Notes under the pieces: model-generated
Database searches by the model: none
Told to the model about the DNA's origin: nothing
The model's input: the letters and a program-made list of their open reading frames with translations, nothing else
Shown here: positions 50,124 to 59,400 of the stretch, piece by piece
Layout of the letters: each line of letters begins with the position of its first letter
Numbering within the stretch: position 1 is the stretch's first letter
Position numbers and translations under genes: made by a program
Source of the DNA: Synaphobranchus kaupii
Taxonomy: Eukaryota; Chordata; Actinopteri; Anguilliformes; Synaphobranchidae
DNA length: 64,000 bases
Direction of reading: 5' to 3'
NCBI GenBank assembly: GCA_029718625.1
Contig: CM056379.1
Location: forward strand, 70,178,670 to 70,242,669

Positions 50124-51625
50124 ATGGACGTTGTTATACAAATGCAGATGCAGCTACAGGCACTAAATGATGAGGAGGAAGAGCTGCTGCTTTTAATCGG
50201 CAGGAGAGATAGAGTGCGCCGAAGCCGCCGAAGATGGAGTGTGAGACCGCTCAACATGTCAAGGCCAGAGGAGGGAGAATTCAATTTGCTCATACAACAG
50301 ATGAGGCGGATGGACCAGGAGAAGCATTTCCAGTACTTTCGAATGACGAAGGACCGGTTCGATCACCTGGTGCATCGTCTGGGTCCGTTCGTCAAACACC
50401 AGCGAACCACCAATGCCCCCATCGATGTTGCTCAGCGGCTAGCAGTCACCCTGCGACTCCTTGCCTCCGGGGGAACCCAGCAGTCTGTGGCAGCAAACTA
50501 TAAGTTGGGGGACACCACTGTGTCCAGCATTGTGTCGGAGGTATGCCAGGCACTATGGTTGGCACTGAAGACCGATTTTGTGTGCCAACCAGCAGCTTCA
50601 CAATTGGCAGTCATTGCAGAAGATTACTGGAGGCTGTGGGATTTTCCCAACTGCATTGGCAGTGTGGATGGGAAGCATGTAATCATCAAAGCTCCCCCAA
50701 ATGCAGGCAGTGACTACTTTAACTACAAGCATCAGCACTCCATTGTGCTCATGGCTGTTTGCGACGCCCGCTACCGTTTTACAATGGTTGACGTGGGGGC
50801 ATATGGCCGGGACAGCGACGGAGGGGTCTTCCAGGACAGCCGGTTTGGAGGCAACTTGCTCCAGGGGAAGCTGGATCTACCCCCTCCTGCCAACCTACTG
50901 GGAACTGGAGTCACTGTCCCGCATGTGATTGTCGGCGATGCTGCGTTCCCCCTGCACATCAATCTGATGCGTCCCTTTCCAGGTGAGCTAATATTATAAC
51001 AATGATTACTAAACCACGCTCAATAATGGTTTAAAAAACGGTGCGTCGGCTTCCAAAAATATTATGTAAGGATGAAAGACGGGAGCCCATACTCAAAATA
51101 TGAGCCATGTTTATACTGGTATTTGTATAAAACATGATCTCTAATGACCTGCATTTGTACAATGCAGGTACCAACCTTGACCACGGCAGAAAGGTTTACA
51201 ACTACCGCCATTCTCGGGCCAGGCGTGTGATCGAGAACAGCTTTGGGATTTTGGTTGCCAGGTGGAGGATCCTAGGACAACCTCTGGAGTTCAGACCGGA
51301 CAAGGCTGTTGATGTGGTAAAAGCATGCATTGCTCTGCACAACTTCCTGGCATACACAGATGCTGCCAACAAACCCAACGCCAGGTACATCCCACCAAAT
51401 TTCACCGACTCCCTATCTGCCGGTGAGCCTCAACCAGGGGAGTGGAGAAGACAGGTGGCAGGTGACAGAAACCTGCTCGCGACAGGGCGCCTGTCTGCTG
51501 GCGGTACCAGAGCCACGCGTGCTGCCTTTGCGGTCCGGAATGACCTGATGGCATTCTTCCAGTCCCCACAGGGACTTGTGCCATGGCAGGATGCGACAGT
51601 CAGGAGAGGCCTACTGCACTATTGA
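50124..51625 (+). CDS. PIF/Harbinger DDE transposase (HARBI1-like)
   Basis: Two exons, 50124-50982 and 51168-51625, give 438 aa, within the usual size of the family. The donor is CCAG|GTGAGC and the acceptor AATGCAG|GTACC; the join restores [16 protein letters not shown], the usual sequence around this point. Residues 53-145 form the helical N-terminal DNA-binding part. The DDE_4-type nuclease follows: D182 in GSVDGKH, conserved D223 in [13 protein letters not shown]272 in [10 protein letters not shown] and E309 in [13 protein letters not shown], then RWRIL and ALHNFL. The C-terminus has [10 protein letters not shown] and VPWQ, common in these proteins. An Arg-rich stretch (27-37) may aid nuclear import. 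All expected catalytic residues are present and no stop or frameshift is visible, so it may be active. It cuts and pastes the element at TWA sites, with the Myb-like protein as expected partner. The ATG is the first in-frame start before the conserved part. Confidence 0.93.
50983..51167 (+). other. Transposase intron (185 bp)
   Basis: GT at 50983 and AG at 51167. The intron holds in-frame stops in the upstream frame (TAA soon after the donor). Without its removal the D...D part and the E309 part would be on separate ORFs. Phase 1 join. Confidence 0.9.
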
Positions 51626-52194
51626 ATATCGGAACAGCTGTGCTGCAGTCGTAGGCACAAGAGCGCAGCTCGAACTACCTGTTGTATTAAAATAATTGAA
51701 TGATGGTTAACTTGTCCCTGTCCAGTTCTTTCATCTAGCCTAGCTAGTAGCAGTGAATAACTAATTATTTAATTAATTAATACATATATTTGTATATGTA
51801 GTATGTACATTGTAATTGACAATCAATTAGCTTGTTATATACATATCCGTTTTTATTGTAAGACAAACTGATTTGCCACTACTGAGTTGGGGACGCCACT
51901 TCATGTGCACCCCAGATTTGAGAGTGATACAAATTGTACATAGTAGCCTTTACTAGATGATACTTTGATGTTACTTTGTTTTTAAACAGTGCAGATAAAG
52001 AGTTCTTTATAAGGTGCAAAACAGAAGAAGTCACAACTGTGCAATTTAACAGTTCTTTAATTTAATCAGTTCTTTAAAAAGGTCGGGAACGTTACATTGA
52101 CCTCTGTTAAAAAGGCAAGTAAAAAAAGCACAAAAAAACTTTATATTAAAATGGAGAGACACAAAAGAGATGCACACCAGTGTCTGGAACATTG

Positions 52195-52197
<3 letters not shown>
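51626..52197 (+). other. Intergenic region between the two transposon genes
   Basis: AT-rich, no ORF of note. ATTAAA at 51686-51691 is a candidate poly(A) signal 61 bp after the transposase stop. An AATTATTTAATTAATTAA tract lies near 51760. Repeated CAGTTCTTTAA words occur near 52050-52078. The minus-strand gene must also end its transcript here; TTTAAT (ATTAAA on the minus strand) near 52055 is one candidate. Confidence 0.5.

Positions 52198-52274
<77 letters not shown>
52198..52274 (+). repeat. (TG)n microsatellite
   Basis: About 77 bp of uninterrupted TG. It starts 5 bp beyond the stop codon of the Myb-like gene, so it would be a (CA)n tract in that gene's 3' UTR. Confidence 0.97.
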
Positions 52275-52275
<1 letters not shown>

Positions 52276-52279
52276 GGAG

Positions 52280-53478
52280 CTACAGTGAGGCATGATGTAG
52301 CTGGACAGACTCATACACCATTTGGTGTATCTTTGCTTGTAACGTTAACAGTTCCTTTTCCGGCAACAATCTCAGCAAGCCACCAATTGATTTCAGAAAT
52401 TGGCCGACCAGATCATTGTCTGTCTCCGAACGTTTTTGCAAGTCAGCAAGCAGCTGCTCCCTTTGCTCCCGGTCTTTGTTCAGCTGTTCCAGGCGTTTGG
52501 TGAAGGGGTCGTCCTCCTCTTTGCCCTTCCTGGATCTCTTTGGCTTTGGGGTTGAGATCGCAGAAATGCCTGGGAGGCTGTCCAGCTCTTCTATATTATT
52601 TATGGCTGCAGCAGTAGACTGCGCTGAGCCAGGGTCTTCTGGTGTATCTGGTGTGTCTGGGCCTGCTGTTGAGATGTCTGGGGATGTTTGGCTGTCTTCC
52701 TGTAATGACAATAATGTATAATCTGTGGAGTATGCCTTTATGAAGTTAAGCTAAAAAGCATGTTTCTACATGTGGGGATTTCATTTAGTTCATTAAAGGC
52801 TACAGATCCACCCTGTGTGCCATCTTAATCAAGTGTTTGTGACACATGATTTCAGGTATGTTGTTTGTTCAATATTATTTGTAAGAAAAACGAACTAGTT
52901 GTTACTATGGTAGAAATAAGCACACTAGTGTGTGTCACATGGTGTAGTAATTTATGCCGCCACACGAGGTCAGAAGTGTTCCGTTCATTGTAAAAAATTG
53001 TATTACTGTGTTGTAGCTATGTTAATCAATTCTGAATGGCATTAACGTTAGTTGGGTATGTTAGCTAGCGTGATAGTTAACGTTAACCAGACAAACAAAG
53101 CTATTTAGTTAGCTTGCTAGCTAACGTTAACGTTAGTAAACAAAGGCTGTCTGTGTTTACCTCAGGATAATTGGACTCTGTCTCCCGGTGTTTAATAAAC
53201 ACTTCTAGCCAGGACAGCATGATGTAGAAGGTAGGCTTGTTTTGACTTCCACCTGCAGCTCCACTTTTCTTGCTCAAGACTCTCTTCATTCGGACAAACT
53301 TGTCACGGATTTTCTTCCATTCCTTGATACAGTCAACCCAGTCCATCCCAATACTCTCGCCGATCTCTTTCCATGAGTTCATGGTCATTTGACTGTCTTT
53401 GTAATCACTACAAGAATAGTCATATAAATGTTTGTATTTTCTCACTTCTTCTGATAATCGTTCTTGTAACTGGTTCAT
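52280..53478 (-). CDS. Harbinger Myb/SANT-like accessory DNA-binding protein
   Basis: Two exons on the minus strand, 53478-53161 and 52699-52280, give 245 aa in a phase 0 join. Donor GAG|GTAAAC and acceptor CATTACAG|GAAGAC. Residues 1-105 form a Myb/SANT-like (MADF-like) trihelix domain: W36 in NSWKEIGESIG, W47, W54 in EWKKIRDKFVRMK, and a closing FYIMLSWLEVF (W90). A Ser/Thr/Pro/Asp-rich acidic linker follows (107-156), then a basic patch PKPKRSRKGK (157-166), a likely nuclear signal. A charged helical, probably coiled-coil tail covers about 168-236. In characterised Harbinger elements the second protein binds sites near the element ends and brings the transposase to the nucleus; that role is inferred here. 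It converges with the transposase gene and has no visible lesion. Confidence 0.88.
52700..53160 (-). other. Intron of the Myb-like gene (461 bp)
   Basis: Minus-strand GT...AG borders join two frames of the same compositional type. It contains GCTAGCTAACGTTAACGTTAG-like self-complementary words (53064-53134) and no competing ORF. Confidence 0.85.
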
Positions 53479-53540
53479 GATTTAACAAATGTAACTATCT
53501 ATTTTTATATATCGATAACGTAAACGGCTTTATTTTATTT

Positions 53541-53655
53541 TGGACCTCGATCGCTAATTTTAGATATTTTGGACCTCGATCGCTAATTTTAGATATTTTG
53601 GACCTCGATCGCTAATTTTAGATATTTTGGACCTCGATCGCTAATTTTAGATATC
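53541..53655 (-). repeat. 29-bp tandem repeat, 4 copies
   Basis: GGACC starts at 53542, 53571, 53600 and 53629, an exact 29-bp period. Each unit has CTCGATCGCTAATTTTAG, with the palindrome CGATCG. It is about 60-180 bp upstream of the Myb-like start codon. Confidence 0.95.
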
Positions 53656-53800
53656 GTTAGCAACCAGCAACACTTAGTAACCAATATTATATGACAGCCC
53701 CGCCTCCATTCGCTAACCAACCAATCAATGATGCGCAACATCTACGCGAACGGTTGCTTTGCTGTCGCTAGTTTGATTTTTGTGCTAGGTACGCGACATC

Positions 53801-53851
53801 CTCTGCAACACCCTCTGCGAAGGTCGCAGATGTTGCGTTGATGTTGCAGAG
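53801..53851. repeat. Subterminal nested hairpin
   Basis: Outer arms CTCTGCAACA (53801-53810) and TGTTGCAGAG (53842-53851); inner arms CTGCGA (53815-53820) and TCGCAG (53824-53829) with a 3-nt loop. Candidate binding site for the transposon proteins. Confidence 0.8.
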
Positions 53852-53888
53852 CCCATGTTGTGTTGCTGTCGCGTTGTTGTCGATCGAG

Positions 53889-53901
53889 CATGCAGAGCCC
53901 T
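53889..53901 (-). repeat. Harbinger right terminal inverted repeat
   Basis: CATGCAGAGCCCT, perfect inverse of the left end. Confidence 0.93.
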
Positions 53902-53904
53902 TAA
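53902..53904 (+). other. Target-site duplication TAA, right copy
   Basis: Second TAA of the duplication, followed at once by TGGTAAGGAAAG, the first bases of the interrupted spacer block. Confidence 0.93.
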
Positions 53905-54500
53905 TGGTAAGGAAAGAGTTAAAATCACATGGTAATGAAAGGCTTAACATGTAGTGAGGGAAGTCACGTTAATTGCCATTGGTCACCGAATATGAATAAT
54001 TAAAAATTTTACCAATGAGTGAGAGCTGATGACATCATAATAGCTGTGGCAGAGCGGTGATGGAATGTTGGTCTTTTTGACAGTTGAACATTTTCAAAAG
54101 TGACATAAAAATGAAGAAACTTAAACTGCTGTGGTTTAAAAAGTATAGCAGATATTTGAAGTCTGTAAAAGAGGTCTTTTAAGATAGGTTGTCCACCCTA
54201 CTCTAAAGTTTGAATGGTGTCTCTAGCTTAAACGGTCTAGGAGGAGCAGCTTCCAGAAAAAAAGTGGAAATAAGTTGGAAAAAGTTGAATTTCAATGGAA
54301 GTCTATGGGGGAAAAATGTCTCTTTAAACACCTGTAGTTTAAAAAGTATAACAAATATTAAAAATCTGTATACAAGCAACTTAAATCATGCTGTCCTACA
54401 CATTTTAAAGTTTGAATGGTGTTTCTAGCTTAAACGGTGTAGGAGTAGTTGATGTGTGAAAAACGGCGGAAAGAGACAATAATAATAATAAAAATAAAAA

Positions 54501-54739
54501 TAACTATGCAAGAGAACAGTAGTGTGTTGCTGAAGCATCACACTAATAAAAATAAAAATAACTATGCAAGAGAACAGTAGTGTGTTGCTGAAGCATCACA
54601 CTAATAACTATGCAAGAGAACAGTAGTGTGTTGCTGAAGCATCACACTAACTATGCAAGAGAACAGTAGTGTGTTGCTGAAGCATCACACTAATAACTAT
54701 GCAAGAGAACAGTAGTGTGTTGCTGAAGCATCACACTAA
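54501..54739 (+). repeat. 46-bp hairpin minisatellite, 5 copies
   Basis: Five intact hairpin units with variable AATAAAAATAAAAA linkers. Some units overlap directly (CACACTAACTATGC). Immediately followed by ACTAGAATGT and the terminal palindrome. Confidence 0.9.
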
Positions 54740-54957
54740 CTAGAATGTAAAGTTTATGAATAAACTTTGGTGTGATTGCTTCAGCTGTATGGATTTTTAA
54801 AGTTGCTGTATCCAGATTAAAAAGTTAAAGAGCTGTAGCATCTTAAAACTCATTAAAGTCTTAAATTAGTCAGGAGGAATGGATTATAATGTCCAGTTAG
54901 GGCTTTAGAATGTAACAGAATGTTCAGTTAGGATTTTAGAATGTTCACTTACGGTTC

Positions 54958-55746
54958 GGGGGCAGTTATAGTCAGTGGGGTAGTTAGTGAGTATGGGGTA
55001 ATCATACTGGGGTAGTAGGTGAGTGGGGTAGTTATAGTCAGTGTGGTAGTTAGTGAGTCTGGGGTAATCATACTGGGGTAGTAGGTGAGTGGGGTAGTTA
55101 TAGTCAGTGGGGTAGTTAGTGAGTCTGGGTTAATCATACTGGGGTAGTAGGTGAGTGGGGTAGTTATAGTGAGTGGGGTAGTTAATGAGTCTGGGGTAAT
55201 CATACTGGGGTAGTAGGTGAGTGGTGTAGTTATAGTCAGTGGTAATCATACTGGGGTAGTAGGTGAGTGGGGTAGTTAGTGAGTCTGTGGTAATCATACT
55301 GGGGTAGTAGGTGAGTGGGGTAGTTATAGTCAGTGGGGTAGTTAGTGAGTCTGGGGTAATCATACTGGGGTAGTAGGTGAGTGGGGTAGTTATAGTGAGT
55401 GGGGTAGTTAATGAGTCTGGGGTAATCATACTGGGGTAGTAGGTGAGTGGAGTAGTTATAGTCAGTGGTAATCATACTGGGGTAGTAGGTGAGTGGGGTA
55501 GTTAGTGAGTCTGTGGTAATCATACTGGGGTAGTAGGTGAGTGGGGTAGTTATAGTCAGTGGGGTAGTTAGTGAGTCTGGGGTAATCATACTGGGGTAGT
55601 AGGTGAGTGGGGTAGTTATTGTCAGTGGGGTAGTTAGTGAGTCTGGGGTAATCATACTGGGGTAGTAGGTGAGTGGGGTATTAGTGAGTCTGAGGTAATC
55701 ATACTGGGGTAGTAGGTGAGTGGGGTGGTTATAGTGAGTTGAATAG
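54958..55746 (+). repeat. Minisatellite array 25 (789 bp)
   Basis: Left edge identical in kind to array 10 (GGGGGCAGTTATAG, then GAGTATGGGG). It contains a locally duplicated ~230-bp stretch marked by TCAGTGGTAATC truncated monomers near 55240 and 55466. Right edge has a GGGGTATTAGTGAG deletion. Confidence 0.94.
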
Positions 55747-56415
55747 TAATGGTAAGGAAAGAGTTAAAATCACATGGTAATGAAATGCTTAACATGTAGT
55801 GAGGGAAGTCACGTTAATTGCCATTGGTCAACGAATATGAATAATTAAAAATTCTACCAATGAAAAGCCAATGTGTATAGTGCAGTGAGTGCTGATGACA
55901 TCATAATAGCTGTGGCAGAGGGCTAATGGAATGTTGGTCTTTTGAAAATGTTAAACTGTCAAAAAATGAAGATACTTAAACTGCTGTGGTTTAAAAAGTA
56001 TAGCAGATATTTGAAGTCTGTAAAAGAGGTCATTTAAAATAGGTTGTCCACCCTAGTCTAAAGTTTGAATGGTGTCTCTAGCTTAAACGGTCTAGGAGGA
56101 GCAGCTTCCAGAAAAAAAGTGGAAATAAGTTGGAAAAAGTTGAATTTCAATGGAAGTCTATGGGGGAAAAATGTCTCTTTAAACACCTGTAGTTTAAAAA
56201 GTATAACAAATATTAAAAATCTGTATAGAAGCAACTTAATTCATGCTGCCCTACACATTTTAAAGTTTGAATGGTGTTTCTAGCTTAAACGGTGTAGGAG
56301 GAGTTGATGTGTGAAAAACGGCGGAAACCTATGACTATAATAAAAACTAGAATGTAAAGTTTATGAATAAACTTTGGTGTGATTGCTTCAGCTGTATGGA
56401 TTTGAAATGAAAATG
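55747..56415 (+). repeat. Spacer block B26 (third junction type)
   Basis: Block ends CAGCTGTATGGATTTGAAATGAAAATG before the array, a junction shared only with B27. Private GAAGATACTTAAAC and CCTAGTCTAAAG changes. Confidence 0.92.
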
Positions 56416-59400
56416 ACTGGGGTAGTTATAGTCAGTGGGGTAGTTAGTGAGTCTGGGGTAATCATACTGGGGTAGTAGGTGAGTGGGGTAGTTATAGTCA
56501 GTGGGGTAGTTAGTGAGTCTGGGGTAATCATACTGGGGTAGTAGGTGAGTGGGGTAGTTATAGTCAGTGGGGTAGTTAGTGAGTCTGGGGTAATCATACT
56601 GGGGTAGTTGGTGAGTGGGGTAGTTAGTGAGTCTGGGGTAATCATACTGGGGTAGTAGGTGAGTGGGGTAGTTAGTGAGTCTGGGGTAATCATACTGGGG
56701 TAGTAGGTGAGTCTGGGCTAATCATACTGGGGTAGTAGGTGAGTGGGGTAGTTATAGTCAGTGGGGTAGTTAGTGAGTCTGGGGTAATCATACTGGGCTA
56801 GTAGGTGAGTGGGGTAGTTATAGTCAGTGGGGTAGTTAGTGAGTCTGGGGTAATCATACTGGGGTAGTAGGTGAGTGGGGTAGTTATAGTCAGTGGGGTA
56901 GTTAGTGAGTCTGGGGTAATCATACTGGGGTAGTAGGTGAGTGGGGTAGTTAGTGAGTCTGGGGTAATCATACTGGGGTAGTAGGTGAGTGGGGTAGTTA
57001 TAGTCAGTGGGGTAGTTAGTGAGTCTGGGGTAATCATACTGGGGTAGTAGGTGAGTGGGGTAGTTAGTGAGTCTGGGGTAATCATACTGGGGTAGTAGGT
57101 GAGTGGGGTAGTTATAGTCAGTGGGGTAGTTAGTGAGTCTGGGGTAATCATACTGGGGTAGTAGGTGAGTGGGGTAGTTAGTGAGTCTGGGGTAATCATA
57201 CTGGGGTAGTAGGTGAGTGGGGTAGTTATAGTCAGTGGGGTAGTTAGTGAGTCTGGGGTAATCATACTGGGGTAGTAGGTGAGTGGGGTAGTTATAGTCA
57301 GTGGGGTAGTTAGTGAGTCTGGGGTAATCATACTGGGGTAGGTGAGTGGGGTAGTTATAGTCAGTGGGGTAGTTAGTGAGTCTGGGGTAATCATACTGGG
57401 GTAGTAGGTGAGTGGGGTAGTTATAGTCAGTGGGGTAGTTAGTGAGTCTGGGGTAATCATACTGGGGTAGTAGGTGAGTGGGGTAGTTATAGTCAGTGGG
57501 GTAGTTTGTGAGTCTGGGGTAATCATACAGGGGTAGTAGGTGAGTGGAGTAGTGAGTCTGGGGTAATCATACTGGGGTAGTAGGTGAGTGGGTGTAGTTA
57601 GTGAGTCTGGGGTAATCATACTGGGGTAGTAGGTGAGTGGGGTAGTTAGTGAGTCTGGGGTAATCATACTGGGGTAGTAGGTGAGTGGGGTAGTTATAGT
57701 CAGTGGGGTAGTTGGTGAGTCTGGGATAATCATACTGGGGTAGTAGGTGAGTGGGGTAGTTATAGTCAGTAGGGTAGTTAGTGAGTCTGGGGTAATCATA
57801 CTGGGGTAGTAGGTGAGTGGGGTAGTTATTGTCAGTGGGGTAGTTAGTGAGTCTGGGGTAATCATACTGGGGTAGTAGGTGAGTGGGGTAGTTATAGTCA
57901 GTGGGGTAGTTAGTGAGTCAGGGGTAATGATACTGCGGTAGTAGGTAAGTGGGGTAGTTATAGTCAGTGGGGTAGTTAGTGAGTCTGGGGTAATCATACT
58001 GGGGTAGTAGGTGAGTGGGGTAGTTATAGTCAGTGTGGTAGTTATTGAGTCTGGGGTAATCCTACTGGGGTAGTAGGTGAGTGGGGTAGTTATAGTCAGT
58101 GGGGTAGTTAGTGAGTCTGGGGTAATCATACTGGGGTAGTAGGTGAGTGGGGTAGTTATAGTCAGTGGGGTAGTTAGTGAGTCTGGGGTAATCATACTGG
58201 GGTAGTAGGTGAGTGGGGTAGTTATTGTCAGTGGGGTAGTTAGTGAGTCTGGGGTAATCATACTGGGGTAGTAGGTGAGTGGGGTAGTTATAGTCAGTGG
58301 GGTAGTTAGTGAGTCTGGTAATCATACTGGGGTAGTAGGTGAGTGGGGTAGTTATAGTCAGTGGAGTAGTTAGTGAGTCTGGGGTAATCATACTGGGGTA
58401 GTAGGTGAGTGGGGTAGTTATTGTCAGTGGGGTAGTTAGTGAGTCTGGGGTAATCATACTGGGGTAGTAGGTGAGTGGGGTAGTTATAGTCAGTGGGGTA
58501 GTTAGTGAGTCTGGGGTAATCATACTGGGGTAGTAGGTGAGTGGGGTAGTTATAGTCAGTGGGGTAGTTAGTGAGTCTGGGGTAATCATACTGGGGTAGT
58601 TGGTGAGTGGGGTAGTTAGTGAGTCTGGGGTAATCATACTGGGGTAGTAGGTGAGTGGGGTAGTTAGTGAGTCTGGTAATCATACTGGGGTAGTAGGTGA
58701 GTGGGGTAGTTATAGTCAGTGGAGTAGTTAGTGAGTCTGGGGTAATCATACTGGGGTAGTAGGTGAGTGGGGTAGTTATTGTCAGTGGGGTAGTTAGTGA
58801 GTCTGGGGTAATCATACTGGGGTAGTAGGTGAGTGGGGTAGTTATAGTCAGTGGGGTAGTTAGTGAGTCAGGTAATCATATTGGGGTAGTAGGTGAGTGG
58901 GGTAGTTATAGTCAGTGGGGTAGTTAGTGAGTCTGGGGTAATCATACTGGGGTAGTAGGTGAGTGGGGTAGTTATAGTCAGTGGGGTAGTTAGTGAGTCT
59001 GGGGTAATCATACTGGGCTAGTAGGTGAGTGGGGTAGTTATAGTCAGTGGGGTAGTTAGTGAGTCTGGGGTAATCATACTGGGGTAGTAGGTGAGTGGGG
59101 TAGTTATAGTCAGTGGGGTAGTTAGTGAGTCTGGGGTAATCATACTGGGGTAGTAGGTGAGTGGGGTAGTTAGTGAGTCTGGGGTAATCATACTGGGGTA
59201 GTAGGTGAGTGGGGTAGTTATAGTCAGTGGGGTAGTTAGTGAGTCTGGGGTAATCATACTGGGGTAGTAGGTGAGTGGGGTAGTTAGTGAGTCTGGGGTA
59301 ATCATACTGGGGTAGTAGGTGAGTGGGGTAGTTATAGTCAGTGGGGTAGTTAGTGAGTCTGGGGTAATACTGCGGTAGTAGGTGAGTGGGGTAGTTAGTG

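Larger units (their letters stand above)
53479..53888 (-). other. Harbinger right subterminal region, 5' side of the Myb-like gene
   Basis: It lies upstream of the Myb-like ATG and so should hold that gene's promoter. Present are a four-copy 29-bp tandem (53541-53655) and a nested hairpin at 53801-53851. The hairpin's outer arms are CTCTGCAACA/TGTTGCAGAG and its inner arms CTGCGA/TCGCAG. The outer arms repeat the CTCTGCA core of the terminal repeats. Confidence 0.65.
49653..53901 (+). mobile_element. Complete PIF/Harbinger DNA transposon
   Basis: A 4249-bp element with perfect 13-bp terminal inverted repeats (AGGGCTCTGCATG) and a TAA duplication, inserted at the array/block boundary. It encodes a DDE transposase on the plus strand (50124-51625) and a Myb/SANT-like protein on the minus strand (53478-52280). 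The genes converge and both ORFs are unbroken once one intron each is removed. GC content and codon texture differ sharply from the satellite around it. This is the only copy in the window. The family is certain from gene pair, repeats and duplication; I cannot name the subfamily. Confidence 0.95.
53902..54957 (+). repeat. Spacer block B25 (diverged; five hairpin repeats, long right end)
   Basis: Largest block (1056 bp) and the most diverged. A ~20-bp stretch holding the second CCAAT and TATAG is missing (ACCAATGAGTGAGAGC). The segment 54074-54100 is inverted relative to all others. GCAGAGCGGTGATGG replaces GCAGAGGGCTAATGG. It combines the five hairpin repeats seen in B23 with the long right end seen in B10 and B24. 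Confidence 0.92.

Noticed and set aside
50105..50293. Minus-strand 62-codon frame and other frames over 50234-51584
   Set aside because: They overlap the transposase exons, lack domains and mirror its codons.
52180..52721. Plus-strand frames over the TG tract and opposite the Myb-like second exon
   Set aside because: One is mostly Cys-Val translation of (TG)n, the other is antisense to a supported exon.
53768..53950. Minus-strand 60-codon frame across the Harbinger right end
   Set aside because: It joins satellite-block sequence to the transposon terminus across the insertion point, so it exists only by chance.
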